From: Variovorax sp. OAS795
GTDB lineage: Bacteria > Pseudomonadota > Gammaproteobacteria > Burkholderiales > Burkholderiaceae_C
Reading direction: 5' to 3'
Assembly (NCBI RefSeq): GCF_040546685.1
Contig: NZ_JBEPOH010000001.1
Span: forward strand, 3,534,001-3,598,000
Length of the DNA: 64,000 nt
The first letter of the stretch is position 1, and every line of letters begins with the position of its first letter. Under the pieces are notes generated by a model, which worked only from the letters and a program-made list of their open reading frames with translations, searched no databases and had not been told where the DNA came from. Both the position numbers and the translations under genes were made by a program. Below are positions 29,224 to 38,800 of the stretch, one piece after another.

Positions 29224-30183
29224 TCAATCGAACAGGAAGGATGTGACGGCGGACACCTGCGCGGGATCGACGAAGGTGGGCGCGTGGCCCACGCCTTCGA
29301 ACTCGGCCAGCACCGCGCGAGGCACGCGCTGCGTCATGGCCAGCGCCGTTTCGCGCGACAGGAGATCCGACTGGGCGCCGCGTGTCACCAGGGTATTCGC
29401 CTCGATGGCGTCGTACAGGCTCCACATCACCGCGCCGCCCTGCGCCGCGGCCTCGGGCGTGATGGCGCGCAATGCAACAGCGATGGCCGGATCGTAGTGA
29501 AGCAGGAAGGGACCGGCTTCGCCGGTGCCGGCGTCTTCGGCCTCGACCTTGCGCGCACCATCGGCGCTGCGCCCGGCCGCAGGCACCACCATGTGCTGCG
29601 ACAGCGAAAGCCATTGCTCGGGCGTATGGGGGCCGAAGCTGGTCGAGATCGCCCACATGGCGTCCGCCGCCGCCTGCACCGTCGCATGGCGGCCGCCCTG
29701 CCCCACGTAGGCCGCGATGCGCTGGATGGCCGCGGCCTCGATTGTCGGACCGACATCGTTCAGGATGAACCGGCGTATCGGCCGGGGCAGCGGCAGCTGC
29801 TTGTGGCCCGCCAGCACCAGGCCGATGAGTCCGCCCATGCTGGTGCCCAGGTAGTCGAGCGTGCCGATCGGCTGTTCGCGGTGCAGCTGCGCCAGGAGCG
29901 CCACCATGTCGCCCGCATACACCGGCACCTGGTAAAGCGCCGGATCGCGCAACCAGTCGCTCTGGCCGCGCCCCACGGCATCGGGGCAGACCACGCGTAC
30001 GTTGCCGCCCGCGCGTGCCACGATGGCCTGGGCCAGCACGTCGAAGTCGCGCCCCTGGCGGGTGAGGCCGTGCACGCACACCACCACATGCGCACTGTGC
30101 GCGCCGCCCCATTGCCAATAGGCCATGCGATGACCGCCCTGGGGGTCGTCGCACGCCACGTAATGAAGCGTCGGTTCTGTCAT
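29224..30183 (-). CDS. Alpha/beta-fold hydrolase
   Basis: The 319-residue hydrolase begins MTEPTLHYVACDDPQGGHRM. The oxyanion-hole segment VCVHGLTRQGRDFD, nucleophile elbow YLGTSMGGLIG and C-terminal GVGHAPTFVDP (catalytic His) are present, so it looks active. The substrate is unknown. The ATG at 30183 is preferred over an upstream in-frame start. It lies seven bases ahead of relA and is probably co-transcribed with it. Confidence 0.85.
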   Translation of the reverse strand: MTEPTLHYVACDDPQGGHRMAYWQWGGAHSAHVVVCVHGLTRQGRDFDVLAQAIVARAGGNVRVVCPDAVGRGQSDWLRDPALYQVPVYAGDMVALLAQLHREQPIGTLDYLGTSMGGLIGLVLAGHKQLPLPRPIRRFILNDVGPTIEAAAIQRIAAYVGQGGRHATVQAAADAMWAISTSFGPHTPEQWLSLSQHMVVPAAGRSADGARKVEAEDAGTGEAGPFLLHYDPAIAVALRAITPEAAAQGGAVMWSLYDAIEANTLVTRGAQSDLLSRETALAMTQRVPRAVLAEFEGVGHAPTFVDPAQVSAVTSFLFD

Positions 30184-30251
30184 GAAAACGAAGTCGTCCT
30201 GGTGCGGATAATGGTCTCGTCGCATCCTAATTCATCCGGAGATTGAACTTC

Positions 30252-31022
30252 ATGCTCAAAGGCAAAACCGCGCTTGTCACGGGGTCCACCAGCGGCATTG
30301 GCCTTGCCATTGCCGAAGCCCTTGCCCAGCAAGGCGCACACATCGTGCTCAACGGCTTCGGCGATGCCGAAGCGCCCAAGGCCCGCATCGAGGCGCTCGG
30401 CGTGCGCGCCGAATACCACGGCGCCGACATGAGCAAGCCCGACCAGATCGAGGACATGATGAAGTTCGCCGCGTCACGGTTCGGCCGCGTCGACATCCTC
30501 GTCAACAACGCCGGCATCCAGCACGTCGCCAAGGTCGAGGACTTTCCGCCGGAGCGTTGGGACGCCATCATTGCCATCAATCTCTCGAGCGCGTTCCACA
30601 CGACTCGGCTCGCCATTCCCGCCATGCGCGAAGCCAACTGGGGGCGCATCGTCAACGTGGCGTCGGCGCACGGCCTGGTCGCTTCCGCGCAGAAGTCCGC
30701 CTATGTGGCGGCCAAGCACGGCATCGTGGGCTTCACCAAGTCCGTGGCGCTCGAAACCGCGACGACCGGCATCACCAGCAATGCGATCTGCCCCGGCTGG
30801 GTGTTGACCCCGCTGGTGCAAAAGCAGATCGACGACCGCGCGGCCCGGGACGGCATCTCGGCCACCCAAGCGCAGAACGACTTGCTGGGAGAGAAGCAGC
30901 CTTCGCTGCAGTTCACGACCGTCGAGCAGCTCGGCGCCCTGGCGGTGTTCCTGTGCTCGCCGGCTGCCGACCAGGTTCGCGGCGTCGCCTGGCAGATGGA
31001 CGGCGGCTGGACCGCGCAATAG
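30252..31022 (+). CDS. bdhA: 3-hydroxybutyrate dehydrogenase
   Basis: NAD-dependent SDR that interconverts (R)-3-hydroxybutyrate and acetoacetate, the last step of PHB mobilisation. The 256 residues include TGSTSGIG (10-17), NNAGIQHV, the catalytic serine in VASAHGLVAS, YVAAKHG with Tyr and Lys, and the subfamily-specific ICPGWVLTPLVQKQI. The C-terminus GVAWQMDGGWTAQ is typical. The ATG at 30252 has GGAG 10 bases upstream; a TTG nine bases earlier sits too close to it. Confidence 0.9.
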   Translation: MLKGKTALVTGSTSGIGLAIAEALAQQGAHIVLNGFGDAEAPKARIEALGVRAEYHGADMSKPDQIEDMMKFAASRFGRVDILVNNAGIQHVAKVEDFPPERWDAIIAINLSSAFHTTRLAIPAMREANWGRIVNVASAHGLVASAQKSAYVAAKHGIVGFTKSVALETATTGITSNAICPGWVLTPLVQKQIDDRAARDGISATQAQNDLLGEKQPSLQFTTVEQLGALAVFLCSPAADQVRGVAWQMDGGWTAQ

Positions 31023-31067
31023 GCCCGGTCGGCCGCGAGAAGGCGCGGCGCCAGCGCGCCCGCCTCC

Positions 31068-31775
31068 CTACTTGAGCTGCACCGACCCCGACACGTTCAC
31101 GACCACGCTGGTCTTGCCGGCTTCCACCGGGACCGGCGCATCGGCCGAAAAGGACTTGGCCTGGGCCGCCATGGCGCGCGGCCGGATCGGCCCGCCTTCG
31201 TTCGCGTTCACCGAGACTTCGCGCAGCGTGTAGCCGCTGAAGCCGAAACCCTTGGCCAGCGTGGTGGCCTTCTGCTTGAAGTTCTCGATGGCGATCGTCT
31301 GGGCCTCGGTCTCGCTCTTCGCGCGCTGCTCACGGCTGAGCGCAAAGCCCACGTTGCCGACATTCAGCGTGGTGATGCGGCCGGCGGTCTGCGTGATGCG
31401 CGGGAAGTCGCGGCCTTCGAGCACCACTTCGGCGGAGCCCTGCCAGCCGTTGATCTTTCCCTCGCGGGTATAGCGCGGAGACAGGCTGAAGTTGCCGGTT
31501 TGCACGTCGAGCTGGCCGGGTTGCGCGTTCTTCCTGGCTTCGGCCAGCGCGGCGTCGACCGCGGCCTTGAGCTGCGACTGGACCGTGGCGGCGTCGGTCG
31601 CGTCGCGCGTGGTGGTGAGCGTCATGCTGAGCATGTCCTGCTGCACCTCCACGCTGCCCGAGGCCGTGAGCTGCAGCACGTTCTGCGGCGGCGCGATGTT
31701 CTGGGCCGTGGCATTGCCTGCCGCCGCTGCCGCGGCCAACGCGGCACAGGCCGCCATCCAACTGATTTTCTTCAA
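31068..31775 (-). CDS. SIMPL domain (DUF541) periplasmic protein
   Basis: The 235-residue exported protein has a signal peptide (MKKISWMAACAALAAAAAAG, cleavage likely after ATAQ) and a SIMPL/DUF541 domain, as in BP26-like and oxidative-stress-defence proteins (LQLTASGSVEVQQDMLSMTL onward). The start is a TTG at 31775, favoured by AGGGGG nine bases upstream and by supplying the lysines of the signal peptide; the ATG at 31757 is the alternative. The molecular function of the family is unclear. Confidence 0.85.
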   Translation of the reverse strand: MKKISWMAACAALAAAAAAGNATAQNIAPPQNVLQLTASGSVEVQQDMLSMTLTTTRDATDAATVQSQLKAAVDAALAEARKNAQPGQLDVQTGNFSLSPRYTREGKINGWQGSAEVVLEGRDFPRITQTAGRITTLNVGNVGFALSREQRAKSETEAQTIAIENFKQKATTLAKGFGFSGYTLREVSVNANEGGPIRPRAMAAQAKSFSADAPVPVEAGKTSVVVNVSGSVQLK

Positions 31776-31825
31776 GACGAGTTACCCCCTGGAGCTGATA
31801 TCGAAAGAACGCTGGCCGCACCGCT

Positions 31826-32185
31826 TCAGCGGCGCTGGCTGCGTGGCAAGGTCAAGGCGCGGGCTGCCGACATCGGCGGCGGCGCGATGCGCTCGGCCGG
31901 CTGCGATTCTGCCGAATTCATTGCCCGGGGGGGCGTGCCGGGCGGTGCCCACTGGCCGCGCACCTGCTGGCGCAGCTCGAACAGTTCCGCGGCCGTGAGG
32001 CGCCTGCCGGCCGCCGCCTCTTCCCGCCGGATCTCGTCGCGCTTCGCGGCCCGGTGGGCCGCCACGGCTTCTCGCACTTCGCTTCGTCGCACATCGCCGA
32101 CCTTGAGGAAATCTCCCGCCATGGCCCACGGGGAGCCGCAACTGCAAGCAACGAGGATCGGCAACGCGGAATAGAGGTTTCTCAT
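31826..32185 (-). CDS. Small putative lipoprotein or exported protein
   Basis: The 119 residues begin MRNLYSALPILVACSCGSPW. LVAC at residues 11-14 fits a lipobox, though AMA further on could instead be a signal peptidase I site. The mature part is charged, with a predicted helical region rich in Arg, Glu and Ala, and a Pro-rich tail. No family recognised. It is divergent from ompR. Confidence 0.6.
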   Translation of the reverse strand: MRNLYSALPILVACSCGSPWAMAGDFLKVGDVRRSEVREAVAAHRAAKRDEIRREEAAAGRRLTAAELFELRQQVRGQWAPPGTPPRAMNSAESQPAERIAPPPMSAARALTLPRSQRR

Positions 32186-32262
32186 TGAGCGGAAGTCATA
32201 AGACAAGTGGACTTTGCCACCGCAGGACCTACGCAGGATGACCAGACAGCTAGCGACCGCAA

Positions 32263-32296
32263 GTTTTGTAACTTAGTGTCAAACCATAAGTAAAAC
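32263..32296. repeat. Imperfect inverted repeat in the ompR divergent region
   Basis: GTTTTgtaACTTA and TAAGTAAAAC are complementary except for a three-base bulge and are separated by 11 bp. They lie in AT-rich DNA between the lipoprotein gene and ompR, about 60 bp before the ompR ATG. This could be an operator, possibly autoregulatory; that is inferred from position only. Confidence 0.35.
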
Positions 32297-32357
32297 AGGC
32301 TCAGCGAGGGCTTAACGCCTTCAGAATCAGCGCTGTTACAAATTCAACGTTGTAGAA

Positions 32358-33089
32358 ATGACTCAAGTTCCCGCTCGCACCGACAAGATCGTGATCGTCG
32401 ACGACGACGCCCGAATCCGCGACCTGCTTCGCCGCTACCTGACCCAGGAAGGTTTCGAAGTGATCGTGGCCGAGGACGGCAAGGCGCTCAACCGCATCCT
32501 GTTGCGCGACACGGTCGATTTGATCGTGCTCGACCTGATGATGCCCGGCGAAGACGGCCTCTCGGTCTGCCGCCGCCTTCGCGCCGCCAACGACCGCACG
32601 CCCATCATCATGCTCACCGCCAAGGGCGAAGACGTGGACCGCATCGTGGGCCTGGAAGTCGGCGCGGACGATTACCTGGGCAAGCCGTTCAACCCCCGCG
32701 AATTGCTGGCGCGCGTGCACGCGGTGCTGCGCCGCCGTCCGCCGCTGGAGGCGCCAGGCGCGCCTTCCACCGAGAACGAGACCGTCACCTTCGGTCCCTT
32801 CGCCTTCGACCTGGGTTCGCGCACCCTCAAGAAGGACGGCGAGGAACTCTCGCTGACCACCGGCGAATTCGCGATGTTGAAAGCGCTGGTGCGCCATCCG
32901 CGCCAGCCGCTCTCGCGCGAGAAGCTGGCCCAGTTGGCCCGAGGCCGCGAATTCGAACCCTTCGACCGCAGCCTGGACGTGCAGATCTCGCGCCTGCGCA
33001 AGCTGGTCGAGGCCGACGCCGCGGCGCCCCGCTACATCCAGACGGTGTGGGGCGTCGGCTATGTCTTCGTGCCGGACGGCACGGCCTGA
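32358..33089 (+). CDS. ompR: OmpR-family two-component response regulator
   Basis: The 243 residues have a receiver domain (residues ~10-125) with acidic pair VDDD, phosphoacceptor Asp in LIVLDLMMPGEDG, Thr/Ser in MLTAKG and Lys in GKPFNPREL. A C-terminal winged-helix DNA-binding domain ends IQTVWGVGYVFVPDG. The RYLTQEGFEV and FNPRELLARV style places it in the OmpR branch that responds to osmolarity in enterics. The kinase gene follows 75 bp later. Confidence 0.93.
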   Translation: MTQVPARTDKIVIVDDDARIRDLLRRYLTQEGFEVIVAEDGKALNRILLRDTVDLIVLDLMMPGEDGLSVCRRLRAANDRTPIIMLTAKGEDVDRIVGLEVGADDYLGKPFNPRELLARVHAVLRRRPPLEAPGAPSTENETVTFGPFAFDLGSRTLKKDGEELSLTTGEFAMLKALVRHPRQPLSREKLAQLARGREFEPFDRSLDVQISRLRKLVEADAAAPRYIQTVWGVGYVFVPDGTA

Positions 33090-33164
33090 CGATATTGCCT
33101 GGTGGCCATCGGCCTGAATCCAGCCAGACCCAGCCCAGCCCAGGAGGACGGTGCCCAGGTCACG

Positions 33165-34574
33165 ATGCCGAGCCCTCTGGAGGGCGCCGGCCAGCGTGAC
33201 AGGCGACCCGGCCTCAAGCTCGGCTTCAGCCTTTTCTGGCGCACGTTCTTCCTGCTCGCACTGCTGCTGGTCGGCTGTACCGTCGCCTGGCTGCAAACCT
33301 TCCGGTCGCTCGAATACGAGCCCCGCGCCATCCAGACGGCGCACCAGATCGCCTCGCTCGTGAACCTCACGCGCGCGGCGCTGGTGTATTCGGATGCGAT
33401 CACCCGGGTGTCGCTGATCAAGACGCTCGCCGACCAGGAGGGCGTTCGCATCCTCCCGCGCGAACCCAACGACCGCTTCCAGCCCTACACCAGCGGTGCG
33501 CTCGACCAGCGCGTGACCGAGGAGCTGATCGACCAGCTCGGCGAGGGCACTACGGTGGCCAGCCGCGTCAACGACGAGCCCGGCCTGTGGATCGGCTTCA
33601 CAATCGAAAGCGACGCCTACTGGCTGCTGCTCGACCCGACCCGCTTCAGCCGCGTGGGAGGCCGCACCTGGCTGGTCTGGCTCAGCACCGCCATGGCCCT
33701 GTCGCTGGCCGGCGCGGCGCTGATCACCCGGCTCATCAACCTGCCGCTCAAGCAGCTGTCGCGCGCCACCATGCAGGTGCGCGAAGGCGAGTACGAGGCG
33801 CACCGGCTCGACGAGAGCGCGCGCACCAACGAGATCCGCGCGGTCAACATCGGCTTCAACCGCATGGCGGACCAGCTCGCCAAGATCGAGCAGGACCGCG
33901 CCATCATGCTGGCCGGCATCTCGCACGACCTGCGCACCCCGCTCGCGCGCCTGCGCCTGGAAACGGAGATGAGCGTGGCCGACGAGGACGCGCGCGACCA
34001 CATGGCGGCCGACATTGCCCAGCTCGACGCGATCATCGACAAGTTCCTGGACTACGCGCGGCCCGACCATGTCGATCCCAAGCCCGTGCTGCTGCGCGAC
34101 GTGGTCGATGCCTGCACCTACGCCGTGCAGGACTACGAGGAAATGAAGATCCGCGTCGACGTGCCCTCCGACCTGCGCGTGCTCGGGGACGAGGTCGAGC
34201 TGACGCGCGTGATCTCCAACCTGGTGGAGAACGCGCGCCGCTATGGCAAGACGCCTTCGACCGGCGTGGCCGACGTGGTGATCCAGGCGCAGGCCAACAA
34301 CGACGCGGTGCTGATCAAGGTGCGCGACCATGGCGCCGGCGTCGAGCCCGCACTGCTCTCGCAGCTGACCAAGCCATTCTTCCGCGGCGACGTGGCACGC
34401 ACCTCGGCCGCCGGCGCCGGCCTCGGCCTGTCCATCGTCGCAAAGAACATCGAGCGCATGGGCGGCACCTTTGCGCTCACCAGCACGCCCGGGCGCGGCC
34501 TAGCGGCGCACATCCGCATGCCGCGCGCCATGCCCGAGCCCAAGCCCGTGGAAGCCCCGGCCCGGCGCGCCTGA
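33165..34574 (+). CDS. envZ: EnvZ-type sensor histidine kinase
   Basis: Inner-membrane kinase partner of OmpR, about 469 residues. The first membrane span lies near residues 20-45 (LFWRTFFLLALLLVGCTVAW), followed by a periplasmic domain and a second span (LVWLSTAMALSLAGAALIT). HAMP, the H-box MLAGISHDLRTPLARLRLE and ATPase boxes NLVENARRYG, VRDHGAG and GAGLGLSIV follow. The start is uncertain: the ATG at 33165 is chosen, an in-frame GTG at 33102 has no ribosome-binding site, and AGGAGG at 33142 is far from either. Confidence 0.9.
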   Translation: MPSPLEGAGQRDRRPGLKLGFSLFWRTFFLLALLLVGCTVAWLQTFRSLEYEPRAIQTAHQIASLVNLTRAALVYSDAITRVSLIKTLADQEGVRILPREPNDRFQPYTSGALDQRVTEELIDQLGEGTTVASRVNDEPGLWIGFTIESDAYWLLLDPTRFSRVGGRTWLVWLSTAMALSLAGAALITRLINLPLKQLSRATMQVREGEYEAHRLDESARTNEIRAVNIGFNRMADQLAKIEQDRAIMLAGISHDLRTPLARLRLETEMSVADEDARDHMAADIAQLDAIIDKFLDYARPDHVDPKPVLLRDVVDACTYAVQDYEEMKIRVDVPSDLRVLGDEVELTRVISNLVENARRYGKTPSTGVADVVIQAQANNDAVLIKVRDHGAGVEPALLSQLTKPFFRGDVARTSAAGAGLGLSIVAKNIERMGGTFALTSTPGRGLAAHIRMPRAMPEPKPVEAPARRA

Positions 34575-34575
34575 T

Positions 34576-35064
34576 TCAGCGGTGCAGCAGCACCACGGCG
34601 CGGGCTTCCATCGCGCGGCCCTCACCCACCGGGCCGAGCTTCTCGGCCGTCTTGGCCTTCACGTTGACCTGCCCGGGCACGAGGCCCAGCGCCTTTGCGA
34701 TGCGCTGGCACATGGCCGGGATATGCGGCGCCAGCTTGGGCGCCTGCGCAATCACCGTGCTGTCGACGTTGCCGATCTCCCAGCCGGCGTCGCGCACCCG
34801 GCGTGCGGCTTCGGCCAGCAGCACGGCCGAATCCGCTCCGCGAAACTGCGCGTCGGTGTCGGGAAAGTGCCGTCCGATGTCGCCCAGCCCCGCGGCGCCC
34901 AGCAAGGCGTCCGTGATGGCATGCAGCAGCACGTCGGCATCCGAATGGCCCAGCAGGCCGGTGGTGTGCGGCACTTCGACGCCGCCCAGCACCAGCTTGC
35001 GGCCCGCCACCAGCTGGTGAACGTCCCAGCCTTCGCCCACGCGGATGTTGAACGCAACCGTCAT
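34576..35064 (-). CDS. ispF: 2-C-methyl-D-erythritol 2,4-cyclodiphosphate synthase
   Basis: MEP-pathway cyclase forming MEcPP. The 162 residues include the zinc-site signature GEGWDVHQL (Asp and His) and [20 protein letters not shown], then the C-terminal [14 protein letters not shown] motif. The ATG overlaps the ispD stop as ATGA, so translation is coupled. It converges on envZ with one base between stops. Confidence 0.96.
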   Translation of the reverse strand: MTVAFNIRVGEGWDVHQLVAGRKLVLGGVEVPHTTGLLGHSDADVLLHAITDALLGAAGLGDIGRHFPDTDAQFRGADSAVLLAEAARRVRDAGWEIGNVDSTVIAQAPKLAPHIPAMCQRIAKALGLVPGQVNVKAKTAEKLGPVGEGRAMEARAVVLLHR

Positions 35065-35774
35065 GGCATCGCTTTCTTGCGGCCGAGCAGCACCAATTCG
35101 GCCAGCGCAAAGTCTTCGGGAAAAGTCACCTTGAAATTCTGGGCGCTGCCCGGCACCAGCAGCGGCGCAAGGCCGATGGCCTCGATGGCACCGGCTTCGT
35201 CCGTCACCGCGTCGCCGGTGCGCTCCAGCGCATCGAGCAGCATGCCGATGCGGAACATCTGCGGGGTCTGGGCCAGCCACTTGTCGGCGCGCGGCAGGGT
35301 CTGCGAAACACGGCTGCCGGCCGAAGACACCTTGAGGGTATCGGCCAGGCGCTGGGCCAGCAGGCCGCCGACCGCGTCGTGTTCGCACGCGGCGATCAGC
35401 GCCTCGACCTGGCTCGAGGTGACCAGGCAGCGGGCCGCGTCGTGCACCAGCACCCAGTCGTGCGCACCGGCCCCCTTCTGCCGCAGCGCCGCCAGGCCAT
35501 TGCGCACCGTGGCCGCACGCGTGGCGCCCCCCACCTGCAACAGGAATTCGCCCGCAGCCGGAAAGCGCGGCAATGCCGCCTGCACCTCGCGGTCGTCGGG
35601 CGCCACCACCACCGCCAGGCCGGCAAAGCGGCCGGCCAGTGCGCGGAAGGCGCCCACCGTGTGGGCCACCATCGACGCGCCCGCGAGCCGCTGGTATTGC
35701 TTGGGCAGCGCGCCGCCCGCGCGATGGCCGGAGCCGGCGCATGGAATCAGGACGAAAAATCGGGAGGTGGACAT
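35061..35774 (-). CDS. ispD: 2-C-methyl-D-erythritol 4-phosphate cytidylyltransferase
   Basis: Adds CMP to MEP. The 237-residue nucleotidyltransferase starts [20 protein letters not shown] with the GSGxRxG-type loop and [21 protein letters not shown] and [10 protein letters not shown] follow. The ATG at 35774 is preferred; upstream in-frame codons lack family similarity. It is divergent from mfd, 95 bp apart. Confidence 0.95.
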   Translation of the reverse strand: MSTSRFFVLIPCAGSGHRAGGALPKQYQRLAGASMVAHTVGAFRALAGRFAGLAVVVAPDDREVQAALPRFPAAGEFLLQVGGATRAATVRNGLAALRQKGAGAHDWVLVHDAARCLVTSSQVEALIAACEHDAVGGLLAQRLADTLKVSSAGSRVSQTLPRADKWLAQTPQMFRIGMLLDALERTGDAVTDEAGAIEAIGLAPLLVPGSAQNFKVTFPEDFALAELVLLGRKKAMP

Positions 35775-35869
35775 GGACTCCGGCACCGGTCGGCGGCCGG
35801 CAAGCGAACAAGGGGCCGCCATTCTAGAATCGACCGCTTCACACCCCTCGCCGTCCGGCGCGGGGTGTC

Positions 35870-38800
35870 GTGCATTTCAGTAAGCTGTTCATGGACCTCC
35901 CCCACCTCACGGCGGGCAAGCGATTCACGCTGCCGCGTCCTCCTTTGTCGGCCGACGCCCTCCTGCTGGCGCAACTGGGCATGCGCGAAAAGGCCGCGGG
36001 CCGCGCCACTGCGGTGTTCACGGCGGACGCCAACGACGCCCAGCGCCTGATCGACGAGATGGCGTTCTTCGCGCCCGACCTGCGCTGCGCCCTGTTTCCT
36101 GACTGGGAGACGCTGCCCTACGACAGCTTTTCGCCGCACCAGGACCTGATCAGCGAACGGCTCGCCACGCTCTGGCGCATCAGCCAGAAAGAGGCCGACG
36201 TGGTGCTGGTGCCTGCCACCACGGCGCTCTACCGCCTGGCGCCGCCCGCCTTCCTGGCCGGCTACACCTTCCACTTCAAGGCCAAGCAGAAGCTGCAGGA
36301 ATCCAAGCTCAAGGCCCAGCTCACGCTGGCCGGCTACAGCCATGTGACGCAGGTGGTGAGCCCCGGCGAATACGCGGTGCGCGGTGGCCTGATCGACCTG
36401 TTTCCCATGGGCTCGCTGGTGCCGTTCCGGGTCGACCTGTTCGACGACGAGATCGACTCCATCCGCACCTTCGATCCCGACACGCAGCGCAGCCTCTACC
36501 CCGTGCCCGAGGTGCGGCTGCTGCCGGGCCGCGAGTTCCCGATGGACGACGATGCCCGCGCGCGTTTTCGCAGCCGCTGGCGCGAACTGCTCGAAGGCGA
36601 CCCGACCAAGAGCCGCATCTACAAGGACATGGGCAACGGCGTGGCCACTGCCGGCATCGAGTACTACCTGCCGCTGTTCTTCGACGAGACGGCCACGGTG
36701 TTCGACTACTTCGGGCCGGACGCCACCGTGGTGCTGCACGGAGATCTCGAACCCGCGTTCCAGCATTTCTGGCAGGACACCAACGAACGCTTTCGGCTGG
36801 TGCGCGGCGACCCGGAGCGGCCGGCGCTCCCGCCGGAGGCGCTGTTCCTCAATGCCGAGCAGTTCTACCAGCGCGCCAAGCCGCATGCGCAGCTCGCCAT
36901 CCGCGGCGACATCGCCACCGACACCCCGTATGCCGAATTCGACCGGCTGCCGCCGTTCGCGGTGGTGCGCGGCGCCGAGGATCCGCTGGTCGGCCTCAAG
37001 GCCCACATCAAGGCCACGCCGCACCGCGTGCTGCTGATCGCCGAGAGCGAAGGCCGCCGCGAAAGCCTGCTCGACTTCCTGCGCGCCAGCGGCGTCAGCC
37101 CGCCGGCGTTCGACTCGCTGGCCGAGTTCGAAGCGTCGGCCGACGAAAAGATCGGCATCGCCACCGCCGCGCTGGCCTCGGGCTTCGCATGGCGCGAACA
37201 GGGCATCGACCTGGTCACCGAGACCGAGCTCTTCGCCACCGCGCCCACCACCCGGCGCCGCAACAAGAAGCAGGAACAGGTCAGCGACGTCGAGGCGCTG
37301 ATCAAGGACCTGTCCGAACTCAACGTCGGCGACCCGGTGGTCCACACCGCCCACGGCATCGGGCGCTACCGCGGCCTGGTCCACATGGACCTGGGCCAGG
37401 GCGTCGATGCCGAAGGCAAGCCGCTGCTGCAGGAGATGCTGCACCTGGAGTACGCCGACAAGGCCACGCTCTACGTGCCCGTCTCGCAGCTGCACCAGAT
37501 CAGCCGCTACACCGGCGTCAGCGCCGACGAGGCACCGCTGCACAAGCTGGGCTCCGGCCAGTGGGAAAAGGCCAAGCGCAAGGCCGCCGAGCAGGTGCGC
37601 GACTCGGCCGCCGAACTGCTCAACATCTACGCCCGCCGCGCCGCGCGCGAGGGCTATGCCTTCCGCTATTCGGCCGCAGACTACGAGGTGTTCGCCAACG
37701 ACTTCGGATTCCAGGAAACCGCCGACCAGAAGGCCGCGATCCACGCCGTGGTGCAGGACATGATCTCGCCCCAGCCCATGGACCGCCTCGTCTGTGGCGA
37801 CGTGGGTTTCGGCAAGACCGAGGTCGCGCTGCGCGCCGCCTTCATCGCGATCACCGGCGGCAAGCAGGTGGCGTTCCTCGCACCCACCACGCTTCTGGCC
37901 GAGCAGCACTACCAGACGCTGGTCGACCGCTTCGCCAAGTGGCCCGTCAAGGTGGCCGAGATGAGCCGCTTCCGCTCGGCCAAGGAAATCACCGCGGCCG
38001 CCAAGGGCCTGGCCGAAGGCTCGGTCGACATCGTGGTCGGCACGCACAAGCTGCTGTCGCCGTCGATCAAGTTCAAGAACCTGGGCCTGCTGATCATCGA
38101 CGAGGAGCACCGCTTCGGCGTGCGCCACAAGGAGGCGATGAAGGCGATGCGCGCCGAGGTCGACGTGCTCACGCTCACCGCCACGCCCATTCCGCGCACG
38201 CTGGGCATGGCACTCGAGGGCCTGCGCGACCTGAGCGTGATCGCCACCGCCCCGCAGCGGCGCCTGGCGATCAAGACTTTCGTGCGCAACGAGGGCACGG
38301 GCGTGATCCGCGAAGCCGTGCTGCGCGAACTCAAGCGCGGTGGACAGGTCTACTTTTTGCACAACGAGGTCGAGACCATCGAGAACCGGCGCCAGAAGCT
38401 CGAGGAGATTCTTCCCGAGGCCCGCATTGCGGTGGCCCACGGCCAAATGCCGGAGCGCGAGCTGGAACGCGTGATGCGCGACTTCGTGGCGCAGCGCTAC
38501 AACCTCTTGCTGTGCTCGACCATCATCGAGACCGGCATCGACGTGCCGACCGCCAACACCATCGTGATGAGCCGCGCCGACAAGTTCGGCCTGGCGCAGC
38601 TGCACCAGCTGCGCGGCCGCGTCGGGCGCTCGCACCACCAGGCCTATGCCTACCTCATGGTGCCGGACACCGAGGGCCTGACCAAGCAGGCGGCCCAGCG
38701 GCTCGACGCCATCCAGCAGATGGAAGAACTGGGCTCGGGCTTCTACCTTGCGATGCACGACCTGGAGATTCGCGGCACCGGCGAAGTGCTGGGCGAGAAC

